Shown here piece by piece: positions 21,661 to 32,256 of a stretch of DNA of 64,000 bases (within the stretch, counting starts at the first letter, position 1; each line of letters begins with the position of its first letter). The DNA lies in NCBI GenBank assembly GCA_029204225.1, contig CM055094.1:12435314-12499313 (forward strand), given 5' to 3'. Source of the stretch: Diphasiastrum complanatum. Taxonomy: Eukaryota; Streptophyta; Lycopodiopsida; Lycopodiales; Lycopodiaceae. The notes under the pieces were generated by a model. The model was not told the origin of the DNA. It saw nothing but the letters and a program-made list of their open reading frames with translations, and searched no databases. A program made the translations under genes and the position numbers.

Positions 21661-22067
21661 CGAAGAAGACTGTGTGTTGGGTGAGGTTGCTTCGGTGTGC
21701 GGGGGTGAGGCAGCCTGGGCAGCTGTGATGGGAATGGTAGCCCAATGGTCACAAATTGTCCTTGTATGGGAGCAGAGGCGAGGGAAGCACCAGAGGCGAG
21801 GGGAATGAGAAGTTCAGTGCGAACAGCAGCAGGGGGTGGAAGCGCAGCTGACGAGGTATGCCTAGTATAACGTCATGACGCGGAAGGTGAGTCAGGAATT
21901 ACGATCTCGCTGCGTGGACGATGACGACTATGAGAACTTGAGGCCTGATGAGATGACTCGGCCGATGCTTCTTCATAAACCGAAAGCACAGAATCCAGGT
22001 GGAAGCCATGGATTCTGTTTTCTTACTGAGAAGTGGCTAAGAGGGACAATAGAGAGCCAACGGCGAA
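21661..22067 (-). other. Linker between accessory ORF-A and ORF-B
   Basis: The minus-strand frame shared with ORF-B runs back to about 21860 through Ser/Pro/Thr-rich sequence (ATSPNTQSSS), then stops. It may once have joined ORF-A to ORF-B, but stops at about 21860-22060 prevent reading through. Confidence 0.4.
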
Positions 22068-22772
22068 CTACTGCTTTGTATTGGCTTTAATAGCTCGCTT
22101 GAGCTCACCAGAAACAGTCTTGAACCAATTATATGGTTCAAGAGGGGCTTTGGCCAACTTCATGTGGGTCTCCACTATCCTGTGAAGGATTTGAGATGTG
22201 ATGTGGTCTTTCCTGAGGTTGCCAACCATCAGGAAATGATTCAACAATTGGGCAACGGTGTGGATGGAAGGCTCAATGATGGCTTCTAGAAGGTAGCCAT
22301 CATTAGTCCAATGCAGATCGTTGGTGAGGTCAATGTATGGCTTGATGGCCTGTTTGGCGTGCTTGTGATTGGGTGAGGCGTGCGTACCGGATGAGATTCC
22401 TATAGCTGCAAGTGCGGCCTCAGTGACACGCACCTTGTGTGTGGCTCCTTGGAAGGTGATGTAAAACTTGGAATTCTCTTCCTTCCACGTACTGAAGGCA
22501 AGAGTGATGAAATCCATATTGATGCGTCCCAAAAAGGCTCTCTCATGAATACCCATTACAATAAGTAGAGGCCCCACAAGGGTCATCCACTGAGTGACCA
22601 TGCTTGTGCTAGGAAGAATCATGATGTCCGTTGCAGATGGGACATCACGATGGATAGTATAGCGCGGAGACTGGGAAGTATCGGTAGAAGACATGATGAT
22701 CAGAAAGAAATTATAACCGCGTGAGAGTGTATCAGAAGGCAATGCAGGAAATTTGGAAGGCTTTGGTCGCAA
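22068..22772 (-). CDS. Gypsy accessory ORF-A
   Basis: An intact 234-codon minus-strand frame 3' of integrase. It contains FLGRINMDFITLAFSTW, NSKFYITFQGATHKVRVTE and AALAAIGISSG, then EPSIHTVAQLLNHFLMVGNL. The order (helical N-part, W-x-x-E-x-x-x-F beta segment, alanine/Gly-Ile turn, later helical 'R/H-x-x-x-x-LL' region) is reminiscent of the Athila ORF1 / plant-mobile-domain-like proteins found in plant retrotransposons. That is a fold-level impression, not a confident family call. The likely start is Met at 22772, or the internal Met at 22697 (MSSTDTSQSP), which begins a more ordinary N-terminus. Confidence 0.6.
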   Translation of the reverse strand: MRPKPSKFPALPSDTLSRGYNFFLIIMSSTDTSQSPRYTIHRDVPSATDIMILPSTSMVTQWMTLVGPLLIVMGIHERAFLGRINMDFITLAFSTWKEENSKFYITFQGATHKVRVTEAALAAIGISSGTHASPNHKHAKQAIKPYIDLTNDLHWTNDGYLLEAIIEPSIHTVAQLLNHFLMVGNLRKDHITSQILHRIVETHMKLAKAPLEPYNWFKTVSGELKRAIKANTKQ

Positions 22773-22929
22773 GAAAAATTTGCAAGAGCTTCGCTAGCAC
22801 AAGTGAGGAATGAATCGAATTCAGCCAACTTATAGGTGAATTTGGTGGGTCCATTACACTGAATAGTAGTTGGACTGATCAGTTTTGAAGAAAAATTTGC
22901 AGGCATATACAGTATTGTAAAAATAGGAT

Positions 22930-23230
22930 ATAAAAATCTCGGCGAAGGTTTCTAGGGATCTGAACTTATCAGGCGAACGTTTTCCAGGGCTGACGAAGGA
23001 TGAACCTTCGCCCAAGAGGGTCCTTCGCCCAGGTACTGTCATAAATGTTTTTTTTTCACAATCTGAACCCATGGACAACCTAATTTTGACATTTTAAGAT
23101 CATCTAGCAGGTCGACGAAGGTTCATAATGACGTTATGATGCTCGACGAAGGTTCCCAAAATGGCATATCACTGAACATTCGTCTGACTCAAAAATTCAA
23201 TTTTCTCTTGTCGGAAACCTTCGCCCACCT
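22930..23230. repeat. Reiterated GGCGAAGGTT words, 3' spacer array
   Basis: The words occur in both orientations near 22941 (GGCGAAGGTT), 22972 (GGCGAACG), 22992 (GACGAAGGAT), 23003 (AACCTTCGCCC), 23021 (TCCTTCGCCC), 23113 and 23144 (CGACGAAGGTTC), 23174 (AACATTCGTC) and 23216 (AACCTTCGCCC). They sit in the non-coding spacer between integrase and ORF-A. The same words occur in the 5' leader of this element and in the relic at 13130-13345. Confidence 0.8.
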
Positions 23231-23416
23231 TAATTTAGATAAATCAAGGGTGGTGGATGTACAGTCTGAATTATGCTGATGACTTCTTGACATTTGCTCA
23301 TCAGTCTTTCCTTATTTTTTCTGTTTTTTTTGTTTAACTGTCTTTTTCTAAAAAAAGTCAAAAATACTGAAAACAAAAAATTGAAAACAAATAAAATGAA
23401 AAAAAAAATATTGAGA

Positions 23417-24812
23417 TCAGGCTTGCTGAATTGACGGAGCAGGCTGCCGAAACTTGTGTAATCGGCTGCCATTTACTGGAGTATCAAATCGTTTTCCATC
23501 CAAGTGCTCAAGAATTATCGCGCCATAGTTCAGGATTTTCTTCACTTTAGACGAGCCTTCCCCAGTAAACTTCAACTTACCCTTGATCAGCTTGGTTTTG
23601 TACATCAATGCAAGATCTCCTGCTTTCAGATCTTTCTTGTGCAATCGTCGATCGTGCCATGCCTTGCGGTGGGCTTTCTCTACTGCTAAGACATGAACTG
23701 CCATCAATCGGGTTTCACATAATTTGTGCAACGCGTCGTGACGAAGTTGTAAAGGCTGATCATCATTTAATCGTTCCGTTGCTGCTATGCGTAAAGATGA
23801 GATTAAAAATTCAATTGGCATAACAACATCTTGACCATAAACCAGTTGAAAAGGTGTTTGATTTGTACTAGTTTTGTAAGCGTTTCTGAATGCCCATAAT
23901 GCTGCATACAATTTATGTTCCCAATCAGACCGACTCGCTTCAACCGTCTTCGTCATAATGGTGTAGAGAATCTTATTGGAAGATTCAGCTTGGCCATTCC
24001 CTTTGGGATAATAGGGAGTACTAAATCTGTGTATAACAACAAAATCTTCCAGTAAACACTTTATTGTTTGATTAACAAAGTGTGTACCCTGATCATTGAC
24101 AATTTTGATCGGACATCCAAATCTGATTATAATATTTTCATATAGAAACTTGGCCGTAGATTTTGCATCAGCTACTTTGACAGCTTTGGCTTCAACCCAC
24201 TTGGTCATATAATCAGTTGCGACGATAATGTATCGGACCTGAGATCCTTGAGCAGCGGGATGAATAGGACCAACATAATCCAGTCCCCATTTTTCAAATG
24301 GTGCTTGCGATAAACCGGATGTAAGGGTTCATAATTCTGTCGAGTAGGCCGTCGGGCTCGCTGGCAGACATCACATGTCTGAATAAAATTTTATGTGTCC
24401 TTATGAAGCGTAGGCCACCAACAACCGGATTGCAAAAGTTTACGAACAGTAATATTTGTAGAGAAGTGTCCTCCACCCATGCCATCATGTGAAAACATGA
24501 TTAGATCTGGTACTTCATGCGATAAAACACATCTTCGTAAAATATTATCTGATCCACGACGATACAATTGTCCTGCAATTAATTGATAAGGTTGAGCCTT
24601 ATGAATCAATTGTCTTTTCTGTACTTTTGTCATAGAGTCATCGGTTGTCCTAGCATCAGGTACCCAACAATATCTGCTGCCCACTCAGGTACTGCTTCAA
24701 CATAGAACAACGCAGCATCTGGGAGTTCATCATCCACTTCAGTATTAACTAGTGCGGATTCAATTCGTGACACATGATCGGCTAGATAATGTTGCTTCCC
24801 CTTTCTAACCAC
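23417..24812 (-). pseudogene. Gypsy integrase
   Basis: The minus strand shows the HHCC zinc finger (HDGMGGGHFST ... CDVCQRARR) at about 24500-24360 and the DDE core. First Asp is in GLDYVGPIHP (about 24285), second in IVNDQGTHFVNQ, and the Glu in KGNGQAESSNK. The C-terminal part has KLKFTGEGSSKVKKILNYG, a degenerate GPY/F-type module, and no chromodomain. The frame is broken around 24391 and 24210-24290, but the 263-codon core ORF 24208-23417 is intact. Role in the family: inserts the cDNA into chromosomes. Confidence 0.92.
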
Positions 24813-24815
24813 AAT

Positions 24816-26441
24816 TCAGAAGTCAAATTCAGTCAATAATAATAACCATCTTGCAATACGTCCAGTATTACGTGTCTTATTTACCAAGTAAAGTAATGGT
24901 TGATGATCCGTATAAAATGCAAAGTGCGTTTCCATGAGATAGTGACAAAATTTTCGAACAGAAAAAATCATGGCTAGCCCTTCACGTTCTGATGTTGAAT
25001 AATTCTTTTCTGGATCTGTAAGCTGTCTGCTTGCAAATCGTATAGGATAATCTTTCTTATAGTCACATGGCTGCGTCAAAACTGATCCAATGGCGTATTT
25101 TGAGGCATCTGTATGAACATGAAACTCTAATGTCCAATTTGGAGAACGCAGTATTGGTGCTGAAGATAATGCTTTTTTTAACTTTTCAAAGGCTTCCAAA
25201 TAGGCACAATAGTTAATTTGTATATAAGTTGTGCTAAACCCGCAAAGAAGATAATAAAATTTTGATAGTAGTTCGCATGACCCATAGACACATAAACTCC
25301 TCAAATTGTTGTTGGCGATGGCAATTCCACAATAACTTTGATCTTAGAGTAATCGGTGGCAATACCATGTCTTGATATCAGATGTCCAAGCACCACTCCG
25401 TGAGAAACCCATATCTGGCATTTTTTCTGGATTTAGAGAAATCTGATATTTGCGGCATCTTTCAAAGACTTTCTCCAATCAATCTAGGTGGTCTGTATCT
25501 GTATTATGAACTCCCAAGTCGTCCAAGTAAATTTCAAGAAATTTCTGCAGATAATCTTTAAAGGCAAATTGCATTACTCTTTGGAATGAACTTGGTGCAT
25601 TATAGAGTCCAAACGACATTACTTTGTAAGCATAGGTGCCCCATTCTGTTGCAAAAGCAGTTTTGTGGCAATCGGCAGGTGCAATCTTAACCTGGTTGTA
25701 ACCACTAAATCCATCCAGGAAACTATAAGCTTCTGCTCCAGCAAGGCAATCCAAAATGCTTTCAGTAAAAGGTAACGAAAAGTGATCCTTCCGTGTCACT
25801 TTATTCAATGCTTTGAGATTCACACAGATTCGCAATTTTTCATTTTTCTTAGGAACAATGACAATCAGTGAAATTTATTCGGTATGCTCGATCTCATAAA
25901 TGAAATCGGCATCAAACAATCTCTGAAGTTCTTTCTTTATCAGATCTGCCACATTAGGATTACAATGATAGAACTTTGTAACCTTTGGTATCGCATCAGG
26001 TACTAAAGGTATGGTATGTTCAATGACTGATGTTGGAATACCCTTCAAATCTTGATAAGTCCATGCAAAACAATCTTGATACTTAATAAGTAGCAAATGG
26101 AGTGCTTGATAGGCTTGTTGTTGAGCGGCAGCATAAATGACATACTGTTCTAAAGATCCACCTTCCTGATCATTGCCATAGCTCCATTGCTCAGCACTTC
26201 CGTAAGGTTCTAGTTCCATCAAATTTGCAGGAGGAGCAGAGTGCTTTGGTGGGGCAGGCAAAGCTAGACGTTCCGGGTATCCAAGAGTAGATTGTCGTAG
26301 TCTTGCTACTGGATTGCCTCCATACTGTGGATCTCGATATCCCATCTGGGCATACTGTTGCTGAATCATCCAAGGGTTGAAGTTGCAAAATGCAGTCTCA
26401 TGGTCAAGTGAATTACCTAGATGGCAAACATTGATTTCCAT
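24816..26441 (-). pseudogene. Gypsy reverse transcriptase and RNase H
   Basis: The RT entry at about 26060-25880 reads CFAWTYQDLKGIPTS and EHTIPLVPDAIPKV, typical of Tat/Athila-branch elements. RT proper has RICVNLKALNKVTRKDHFSL (a change from the usual CVDYRKLN), FLDGFSGYNQVKIAP, KVMSFGLYNAPSSFQRVM and the catalytic YLDDLGVH. RNase H follows with FHVHTDASKYAIGSVLTQP, SEREGLAMIF and FYTDHQPLLYLV. A TAA codon at about 25872-25880 and frame changes around 25310-25480 break the polyprotein. No protease is found between the gag knuckle and the RT entry. Confidence 0.92.
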
Positions 26442-26464
26442 TCATTTTTTCAATTGAGGACACT

Positions 26465-27279
26465 CATTCACTGTGTGATTTCCTGTACAAATAGAACACT
26501 AGACATTTTCCCTGGTAGGTTCACTTCTCCGTGAAAATTTTCCAATGCTTTGATCTTCTCATCAAATTGCAACTGCAACTTTTCCATCTGCTCTGCTGGG
26601 TCTTCCCAAGTTTCTCGAACTCATTGAGCATCATTTATGCAGTAGCATTGGCATTTGTTGATGCAATAGTGGTGGATGTCGTAGTAGTCTGCCCTGCTGT
26701 ATAAGGCAATATACTGACATTCGGCTCATCATCTGAATCTTCATCCTCCTCCCGAATTGCATCGTCCATCGCATTTTGCAAAAGTGCGTACTCATTATGG
26801 CGTTTCAGTTCACGTCTGATCCGTTTAGGTAGACCTGACAAAAACCACATAATCATGGCATTTTCATTAATCAGCTCAGGCTCACATTCAGATCTAAGAC
26901 GTTTCACCCTTTCGATGTAATCTCAAACCATTTCTCGCTTTCCCATTTTAATTTTACTTAAGAGTAGGAAAGGGTCTTCCATAAACTTCCGCGGTTTGAA
27001 CCGTGTGATAAGGGCTCGTTTAACAACCTCCCAATCTGTACGCTCAGTTTCATCTTGGTTATAGTACCAATCTTGTGCTGTGCCTGTTAAGGCCATAGGA
27101 AACAGCTTAAGTTTATCTTGAGGATAAATCTCACCATAGACCTCATAGGATTCAGCATAGATCTGAAGGAATCTAACTGGATATGTTAATCCATTATATT
27201 TGGGTCGGGGTGCTCTTCTAACAATAATTGGATTGACCTCCTGTGGAGCACCTCCAGGAGCAACTCCAAGGACAACCAT
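26465..27279 (-). pseudogene. Gypsy gag with CCHC-like zinc knuckle
   Basis: Starts at Met 27279 (MVVLGVAPGGAPQEVNP). The capsid-like core reads PKYNGLTYPVRFLQIYAESY, KLKLFPMALTGTAQDWYYN and ITRFKPRKFMEDPF. One TGA at about 26920-26922 interrupts an otherwise continuous frame into NAMIMWFLSGLPKRIRREL. After a frame change, CSICTGNHTVNEC at about 26500-26460 is a C-x2-C-x3-H-x4-C knuckle, one residue shorter than the usual C-x2-C-x4-H-x4-C. It packages the genomic RNA in functional members. Confidence 0.88.
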
Positions 27280-28474
27280 CTTACAAATTTAGATCAAATT
27301 GATAATGTGATTGGATATAGATTTTTTCAAAAACTATCTCAGATTAGATCTGCTAGCTCTATTCCACTTTTCAAGAATCTGATTCTATATGATGAAAAAC
27401 TACCCAAAATTTGATCAATCGATATTTCTTAAAAATGATAAATCTCTCAAAGTCCAATTCAGAATATATCAGATCTGATCCAAATTTTGACAGAGACTTG
27501 ATCTGAAAAATCAGAAACTAGAAATAGGACTAGCGAAGGTTCTCTAGGCGAAGGTTCAACAATGCTATTTTGGGATAAAAACTCTCTGAACACTTTTCTG
27601 GCAATTTCTTGGGAAATAACCTTCGCCGACTTCTCAAATGGAAGATCTGACACAGATAAAACTATGGACAACCGGACGAAGGTTTCTGACACAAGAAAAT
27701 ACAGTTTTTGTGATCTGACGAGGGTAAAAATCAAGATTTTTTGTGATTTGATCAAGATAAATCTTCGCCGAACTCAAAAATAGTTTTTTTTATATAAATA
27801 GAATGTTCTGAAATTTCAGCGAAGGTTCTAGCGAAGGATCAAGAGTAATACTAGTAATTTTGCAAAAAAGTGACTTTTTTTTGACAAAAGTATGACAATA
27901 TGACAACTGATCCTCTGAAAACCTTTCTATATTTGGTATTATTCTTTGTCGACCTGGCAGTAGATAGATCTGAATCACATCTAAGCACAATGAATTGGGC
28001 AAAGGTTCTTTTTCTGTATTTTTTAGGGTTTTGATAATTTTTGGTGTTTTTTGGTGGTTTTTCTTATGTTCTGGAAATCTGCTAGGAATTAATCTTCGCC
28101 CTTCAAAATGAAGGTTTTGTATACAAAACCGAAGGTGTCTGCAACTCGGCGAAGATTTCCTGAAAGAGGGTAAAAAGTTTTGAGCTTTGATGACGTTTTT
28201 TGCCTCTTTTTGACCAAATTTGACAGATTTGACCAATTTTTGTTATTTTCTTTGATATCTCAGATCCAAATGGATCTTAAGATTGGTGATCTGAATAGCT
28301 TTCCCTGTTTAATAATCAGATTAGATCTCAAACAAGCAAATCCACTCAAAATCTAGCAAAATCAATCCCAAACTAACCCTACAATGCAGTTTTAACACTA
28401 TTCATGCCAAGACAAGATGCCTAATGCAAGCTAACCATCAACCAAACATGCTGCAAACTAAAAAATTGGCATAG
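27280..28474 (-). repeat. Gypsy 5' leader with reiterated GGCGAAGGTTC words
   Basis: A 1.2-kb untranslated leader between primer-binding site and gag. GCGAAGG-type words lie near 27533, 27547, 27619 (AACCTTCGCCG), 27675, 27765 (TCTTCGCCG), 27819, 27831, 28093 (TCTTCGCCC), 28130 (CCGAAGGTG) and 28148 (GGCGAAGAT), in both orientations. Between them the sequence is AT-rich and non-coding. ORFs on either strand here are not protein-like. Confidence 0.8.
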
Positions 28475-28493
28475 CTCCTCGACAACGGCGCCA
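28475..28493 (-). other. Gypsy primer-binding site
   Basis: The minus strand reads TGGCGCCGTTGTCGAGG four bases inside the 5' LTR. TGGCGCCGTTG is the common primer-binding word of Athila/Tat-type plant elements (tRNA-Asp-like). Confidence 0.75.
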
Positions 28494-28497
28494 AAAT

Positions 28498-29256
28498 TGT
28501 AGTGGATTTCTTTCCTTGCCTAACCTGAATCCAAGATCTAGTCAATCTAGCATCAAAGAGACGGAGTCAGTTGTCACACGTAGGTTCGTTCCCATGAGAG
28601 CGATAATATAGTTCAGATTTCAACGTGAATGGAGGATCTAACACTAACATCCATTAACACTAAGCATTAACACTACATCCATTAACCCTACTTCCATTAA
28701 CCCTAAATCAACAACAATGATAGAAACTTACTCTTCTCTCTCTCCCTTTCTCTCTCACAAAAAGCATAAGAAATAGCAATCCCAATAATGATCAAATCCA
28801 ACAATTAGCAAATACCAAAGAAAGCATGAGGAATGGAGGAAAAGAGAGGAAGAGCAAGGACATTCATCAATCCATTTCTAAAGAGAACCAATCTGCTTTA
28901 TTGAAATGAGGAAATGAACATGAGAAGCCACTCGAGTTGGTCCCTTTTTATAGTAGAGAGGAGGACCTGGCCTTTGAATCCTATTGGTCTAGTCTTGCCT
29001 CTCTTTCTATTCAAATTTAAAAAAGTGTGGGAACCATCAAAATTGGAGGGAAACCCAACTTTATTCACTAACTTGACATTTAGGCCCTGCGACATTAAAA
29101 GTCCCGCAAAAAGGCCTAAAGTCCTTTTATTACTTTTAACTAATCAATTAAATAGCTATGTGATCATTGGGTTGGACTTACACACGCAGGGTGCCAAATC
29201 CCTCTCACTTATTAACTAGGGTTAGGGTTGCCTTGGGATCCGCAAACCCTCCAACA
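28498..29256 (-). repeat. 5' LTR of the gypsy element
   Basis: 759-bp copy of 18973-19733, next to the primer-binding site on its left, so 5' in the minus sense. Its right flank CTTCT is the target duplication. Confidence 0.94.
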
Positions 29257-31004
29257 CTTCTCTTCTTCTTGACTTGTGACTATCTCCCTCACCAGGTCTC
29301 TTGATAGAACCATTTGATTTACTTTATTTATGAAGACATGTGACTCCTCTTGCTGCAAAAGTGACTTTCTTGGACTCATCACAAAGGAATGTAGAAGAAC
29401 CACCTCCTTCATGCATGCACCTAGCAACATCTTTTTCCATATGATCAAAGAAATCGTTAGCAACAATCTTTTCCAAGGAAGAACCTTCACATCCATTGAT
29501 GAAGTTAGCTCTTTCCTTACCTTTTGCATGCTTGCACTTGCCATGAAGAACCATTGAAACACCATCATTATCCTCAAGACTAGCCAAGTTAGCACAAAGA
29601 TGAACATCTCCAAGAAGCATATTAGATCTTGACCTAAATCTAGCATAAGGAAGCTTTTTAGACTTTGCATAAGATCCACCAATCTTATTGATGCTAAAAG
29701 GGAGCTTTGGAAAGTTGAGACCAATCTCCTTTTCCATTCCATCCTTTTTGTTAGCCATAACAAAAACATCAAGCTTGAAAAGTCTACCTTGTCTATTGCC
29801 CCTAGCAACCAAGATTTTTTCCTTTGTAATGAAACAAGCATCACCACCAAACTTTACCATGCATCCTTTCTCTGTCATTTGACCAACACTTAGCAAATTC
29901 TTTAAAGTGAAGGGATGTAAAGAACACCATCAAGTCTTGATTTCCTATTAGTAGAGAGACAAATAGAAATTGAACCAATACCTTCAATCACACACTCACC
30001 ACCATTGGCCATGTGAATTGCTTTCTTGGCTCCATCATAAGTGACCAAAGAGGTAAAGAACTCCTTGTGACTAGTCATGTGTGAACTAGCTCCACTATCA
30101 ATCCACCATGAATCTTTGTCACCTTCACTTGATATTGGACTTGAAGAACACATCAAAAGAGAATCACCACCACCTAGATCCTCATCATTAGTAGTAAAGT
30201 CGATTTGCTTGCTACCTTCATCTCTTTGCTTCTTCAAACATTCACTAGCAAAATGCCCTTTGATTCCACAATAAAAGCATTTTAACTTTGGCTTATCTTT
30301 ATTCTTGCCAAAAGAGGAAGTCTCACCTTGATTTTGCCCTTTATACCACTTGCCTTTGCCTTTGTCTTTGCCCTTGAACTTGCCTTTGATGAACATAGTC
30401 TCCTCTTCATATTGAGATGTCGATGTAGATCCACTTCCTCTTGATTGAAGCCTATACTCCTCATTCACCAAGATCTCTTGCAAATCCACAATACTTGGCA
30501 AAGTCTTTTGAAGAGAAAAACTTTGAACAAGATTAGCATGATCATCCAACAAGCCATTAAGTATAACTTGAACAAGTTCTACCTCCTTAATGCTTTCATC
30601 AGTACATGCTAACTCATCATTGAATGCTTTAACCCTCAAAACAAAAGCATGAGTACTCTATTCCTTCTTTTACAAACTTTGAAAGATTTTCCTCCTAAGA
30701 GTAAGCACTCTTGATGTAGACTTGGATTCATAAAGCTTCTTCAAAGTTTCCGAAGCCTCCAAAGGTGATGTGCATTTACCAACTTCCTTGAGAAGCTCGT
30801 TGGCAACATTCATCTTTATCATGTGTAGAGCTTTCTTTGCTCTCTTGTCATCTTGAGGTGCTTGAGCCTCTCCTCTACACCTGCAACAATCTCCATCAAC
30901 TCATTCATCTCCAATAAGGACTCCATCCTCACCTTCCAAGTAGAATAGTTGATTGAAGTAAGCCTATCATTGCCTTCCAACATGAATCCACCACTTGTAG
31001 CCAT
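29257..31004 (-). pseudogene. Copia gag and protease of the interrupted element
   Basis: The likely start is Met 31004 (MATSGGFMLEGNDRLTSINY), with the STWKVRMESLL gag entry. Later FNDELACTDESIKEVELVQV and LNGLLDDHANLV belong to the capsid core, then Lys/Gly-rich KGKFKGKDKGKGK and a canonical zinc knuckle CFYCGIKGHFASEC at about 30280-30240. The protease active site is WWIDSGASSHMTSH at about 30110, followed by FTLKNLLSVGQMTEKG and ILVARGNRQGRLFKLD. After this the integrase zinc finger and core expected in copia are absent: 29765-29257 continues as an open frame of unknown type up to the gypsy insertion. Confidence 0.9.
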
Positions 31005-31595
31005 GTTGCAATGACATGATATTCTTCTTTCAACCTGTTCCAATGCACAAAGCACTCTCTTGAATGTCAACAAATGAACTCAAGAAGAAATCACAAAGAT
31101 ATGGAACCTCTCAAATCTCTTCTAGCACTTCTAACTATAAAATCAACACATAGAATAGTGAAAATATTGATCAACCTATGATCTATCCTCAATTTAATGA
31201 TTCTTGCCGCTTCCTAAGATTGAAACACACTCAAATGAGGTTCATTAACCTCACAAACTAGAGATCCAATCAAAATTAGGTTTTTGACAAAATCACAAAA
31301 AATTGAATATCTCAAATTCTACATGCAATTTCTAAAAAATTGATATATCATCTTGTAGCCTCTAATGAGACCTTTCTAATGCACCAAAAATCATCTAAAT
31401 CCAGTAAACCAAGTGTGAAATTGGAATTGATCAAGTATATAACCCTATATTGAGATTTGACCTACAAAAGATCAATTCTACACATGCAAAAATGCTGATT
31501 TTTTTGAGTAGAAATCAATCTAGCACGCTCTAGCATTGGTAACTCCTCCAAATCCTTGCTAAAGATGGCTGATCCTTTCAAAACCTGAAACACAA

Positions 31596-31609
31596 GAGCT
31601 TTGATACCA
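31596..31609 (-). other. Copia primer-binding site
   Basis: The minus strand reads TGGTATCAAAGCTC directly abutting the LTR, the tRNA-iMet site of plant copia elements. It sets the orientation of the element. Confidence 0.9.
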
Positions 31610-32251
31610 TGTGAAGAATTTCAGATCATTCAAGATCCCATCCATGTCTCTGATCTTTGGTTACAATAAGGAGCAAACCAACAATCTTGCCAATGTAGAA
31701 AAATCAACATCTACATACAAAATGAGATGCAAACTCTAAAGAATACTGATCAAAGATGAACCAAAACATAAAATATAGTTGCTGTCCATACAATTACAGT
31801 ACCCTACTGTATTTCACACATGTGAAACCGAAAATAGTAATAAATGATCATTCTATACACAAGATTGCAAGATAACATCATGAGAGTGCACCAATGAGTA
31901 GTAGAACCCAAAGAGAACCATGTATAATGATGAAATGCGAGAGAGAAGAGAGAAGATGTGTCTCTCCATGAGTTACATCCTTTTATAACAGGTCCAAACC
32001 CTATTTGGCCACTTGGCTTTCCCTCCAGAATGTAAACCCTATATTTTTGGGTCTAGATTTAATGTACCCAAAGTTCAAATTTGAATCGCTCTCAAACTCG
32101 ACTACCAACTTTCCCACACTTTCAAAAAGTGTTTATTGAATGTATTTTAAACTAATATAACTTCAAAAAGTTTATCTCTAAGTCTAAAATGAGTTTGGCC
32201 CTCAATTGACAATTTACCAAACTATGACTAAACTTGTTGAAATCTCTCACA
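31610..32251 (-). repeat. 5' LTR of the copia element
   Basis: 642-bp copy of 16523-17161, flanked on the right by the CTATA target duplication. Confidence 0.93.
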
Positions 32252-32256
32252 CTATA

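Larger units (their letters stand above)
18973..29256 (-). mobile_element. Complete Tat/Athila-like Ty3/gypsy retrotransposon
   Basis: Bounded by direct repeats 18973-19733 and 28498-29256, both starting TGTAGTGG and ending CCTCCAACA, flanked by CTTCT on each side (18968-18972 and 29257-29261). The minus strand encodes gag, RT, RNase H and integrase in Ty3/gypsy order, and then further ORFs 3' of the integrase. The RT entry (FAWTYQDLKGIP ... EHTIPLVP) is typical of the Tat/Athila branch, and the C-terminus has no chromodomain. The LTRs differ at roughly 27 sites (about 96% identical by hand count), mostly transitions. Single stops in gag, RT and accessory ORFs make this copy non-autonomous. 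It inserted into the copia element above, so it is the younger of the two. Confidence 0.95.
16523..32251 (-). mobile_element. Complete Ty1/copia-type element interrupted by a nested gypsy element
   Basis: Two direct repeats starting TGTGAAG and ending CTCTCACA bound this span, and both outer flanks are CTATA (16518-16522 and 32252-32256), a 5-bp target duplication. A tRNA-iMet primer-binding site abuts the right LTR and a purine tract abuts the left LTR, so transcription runs on the minus strand. Without the 10.3-kb nested element it is about 5.44 kb, close to a standard copia length. Internal coding is gag and protease on the right, with only degraded pol on the left. The LTRs differ by roughly 4-5% by hand count, so it is not a recent insertion. 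Confidence 0.93.

Noticed and set aside
20992-21808. Plus-strand ORFs opposite accessory ORF-B (20998-21231, 21164-21529, 21539-21808)
   Set aside because: The minus strand has better protein character (coiled coil, same strand as pol); the plus frames are shadows.
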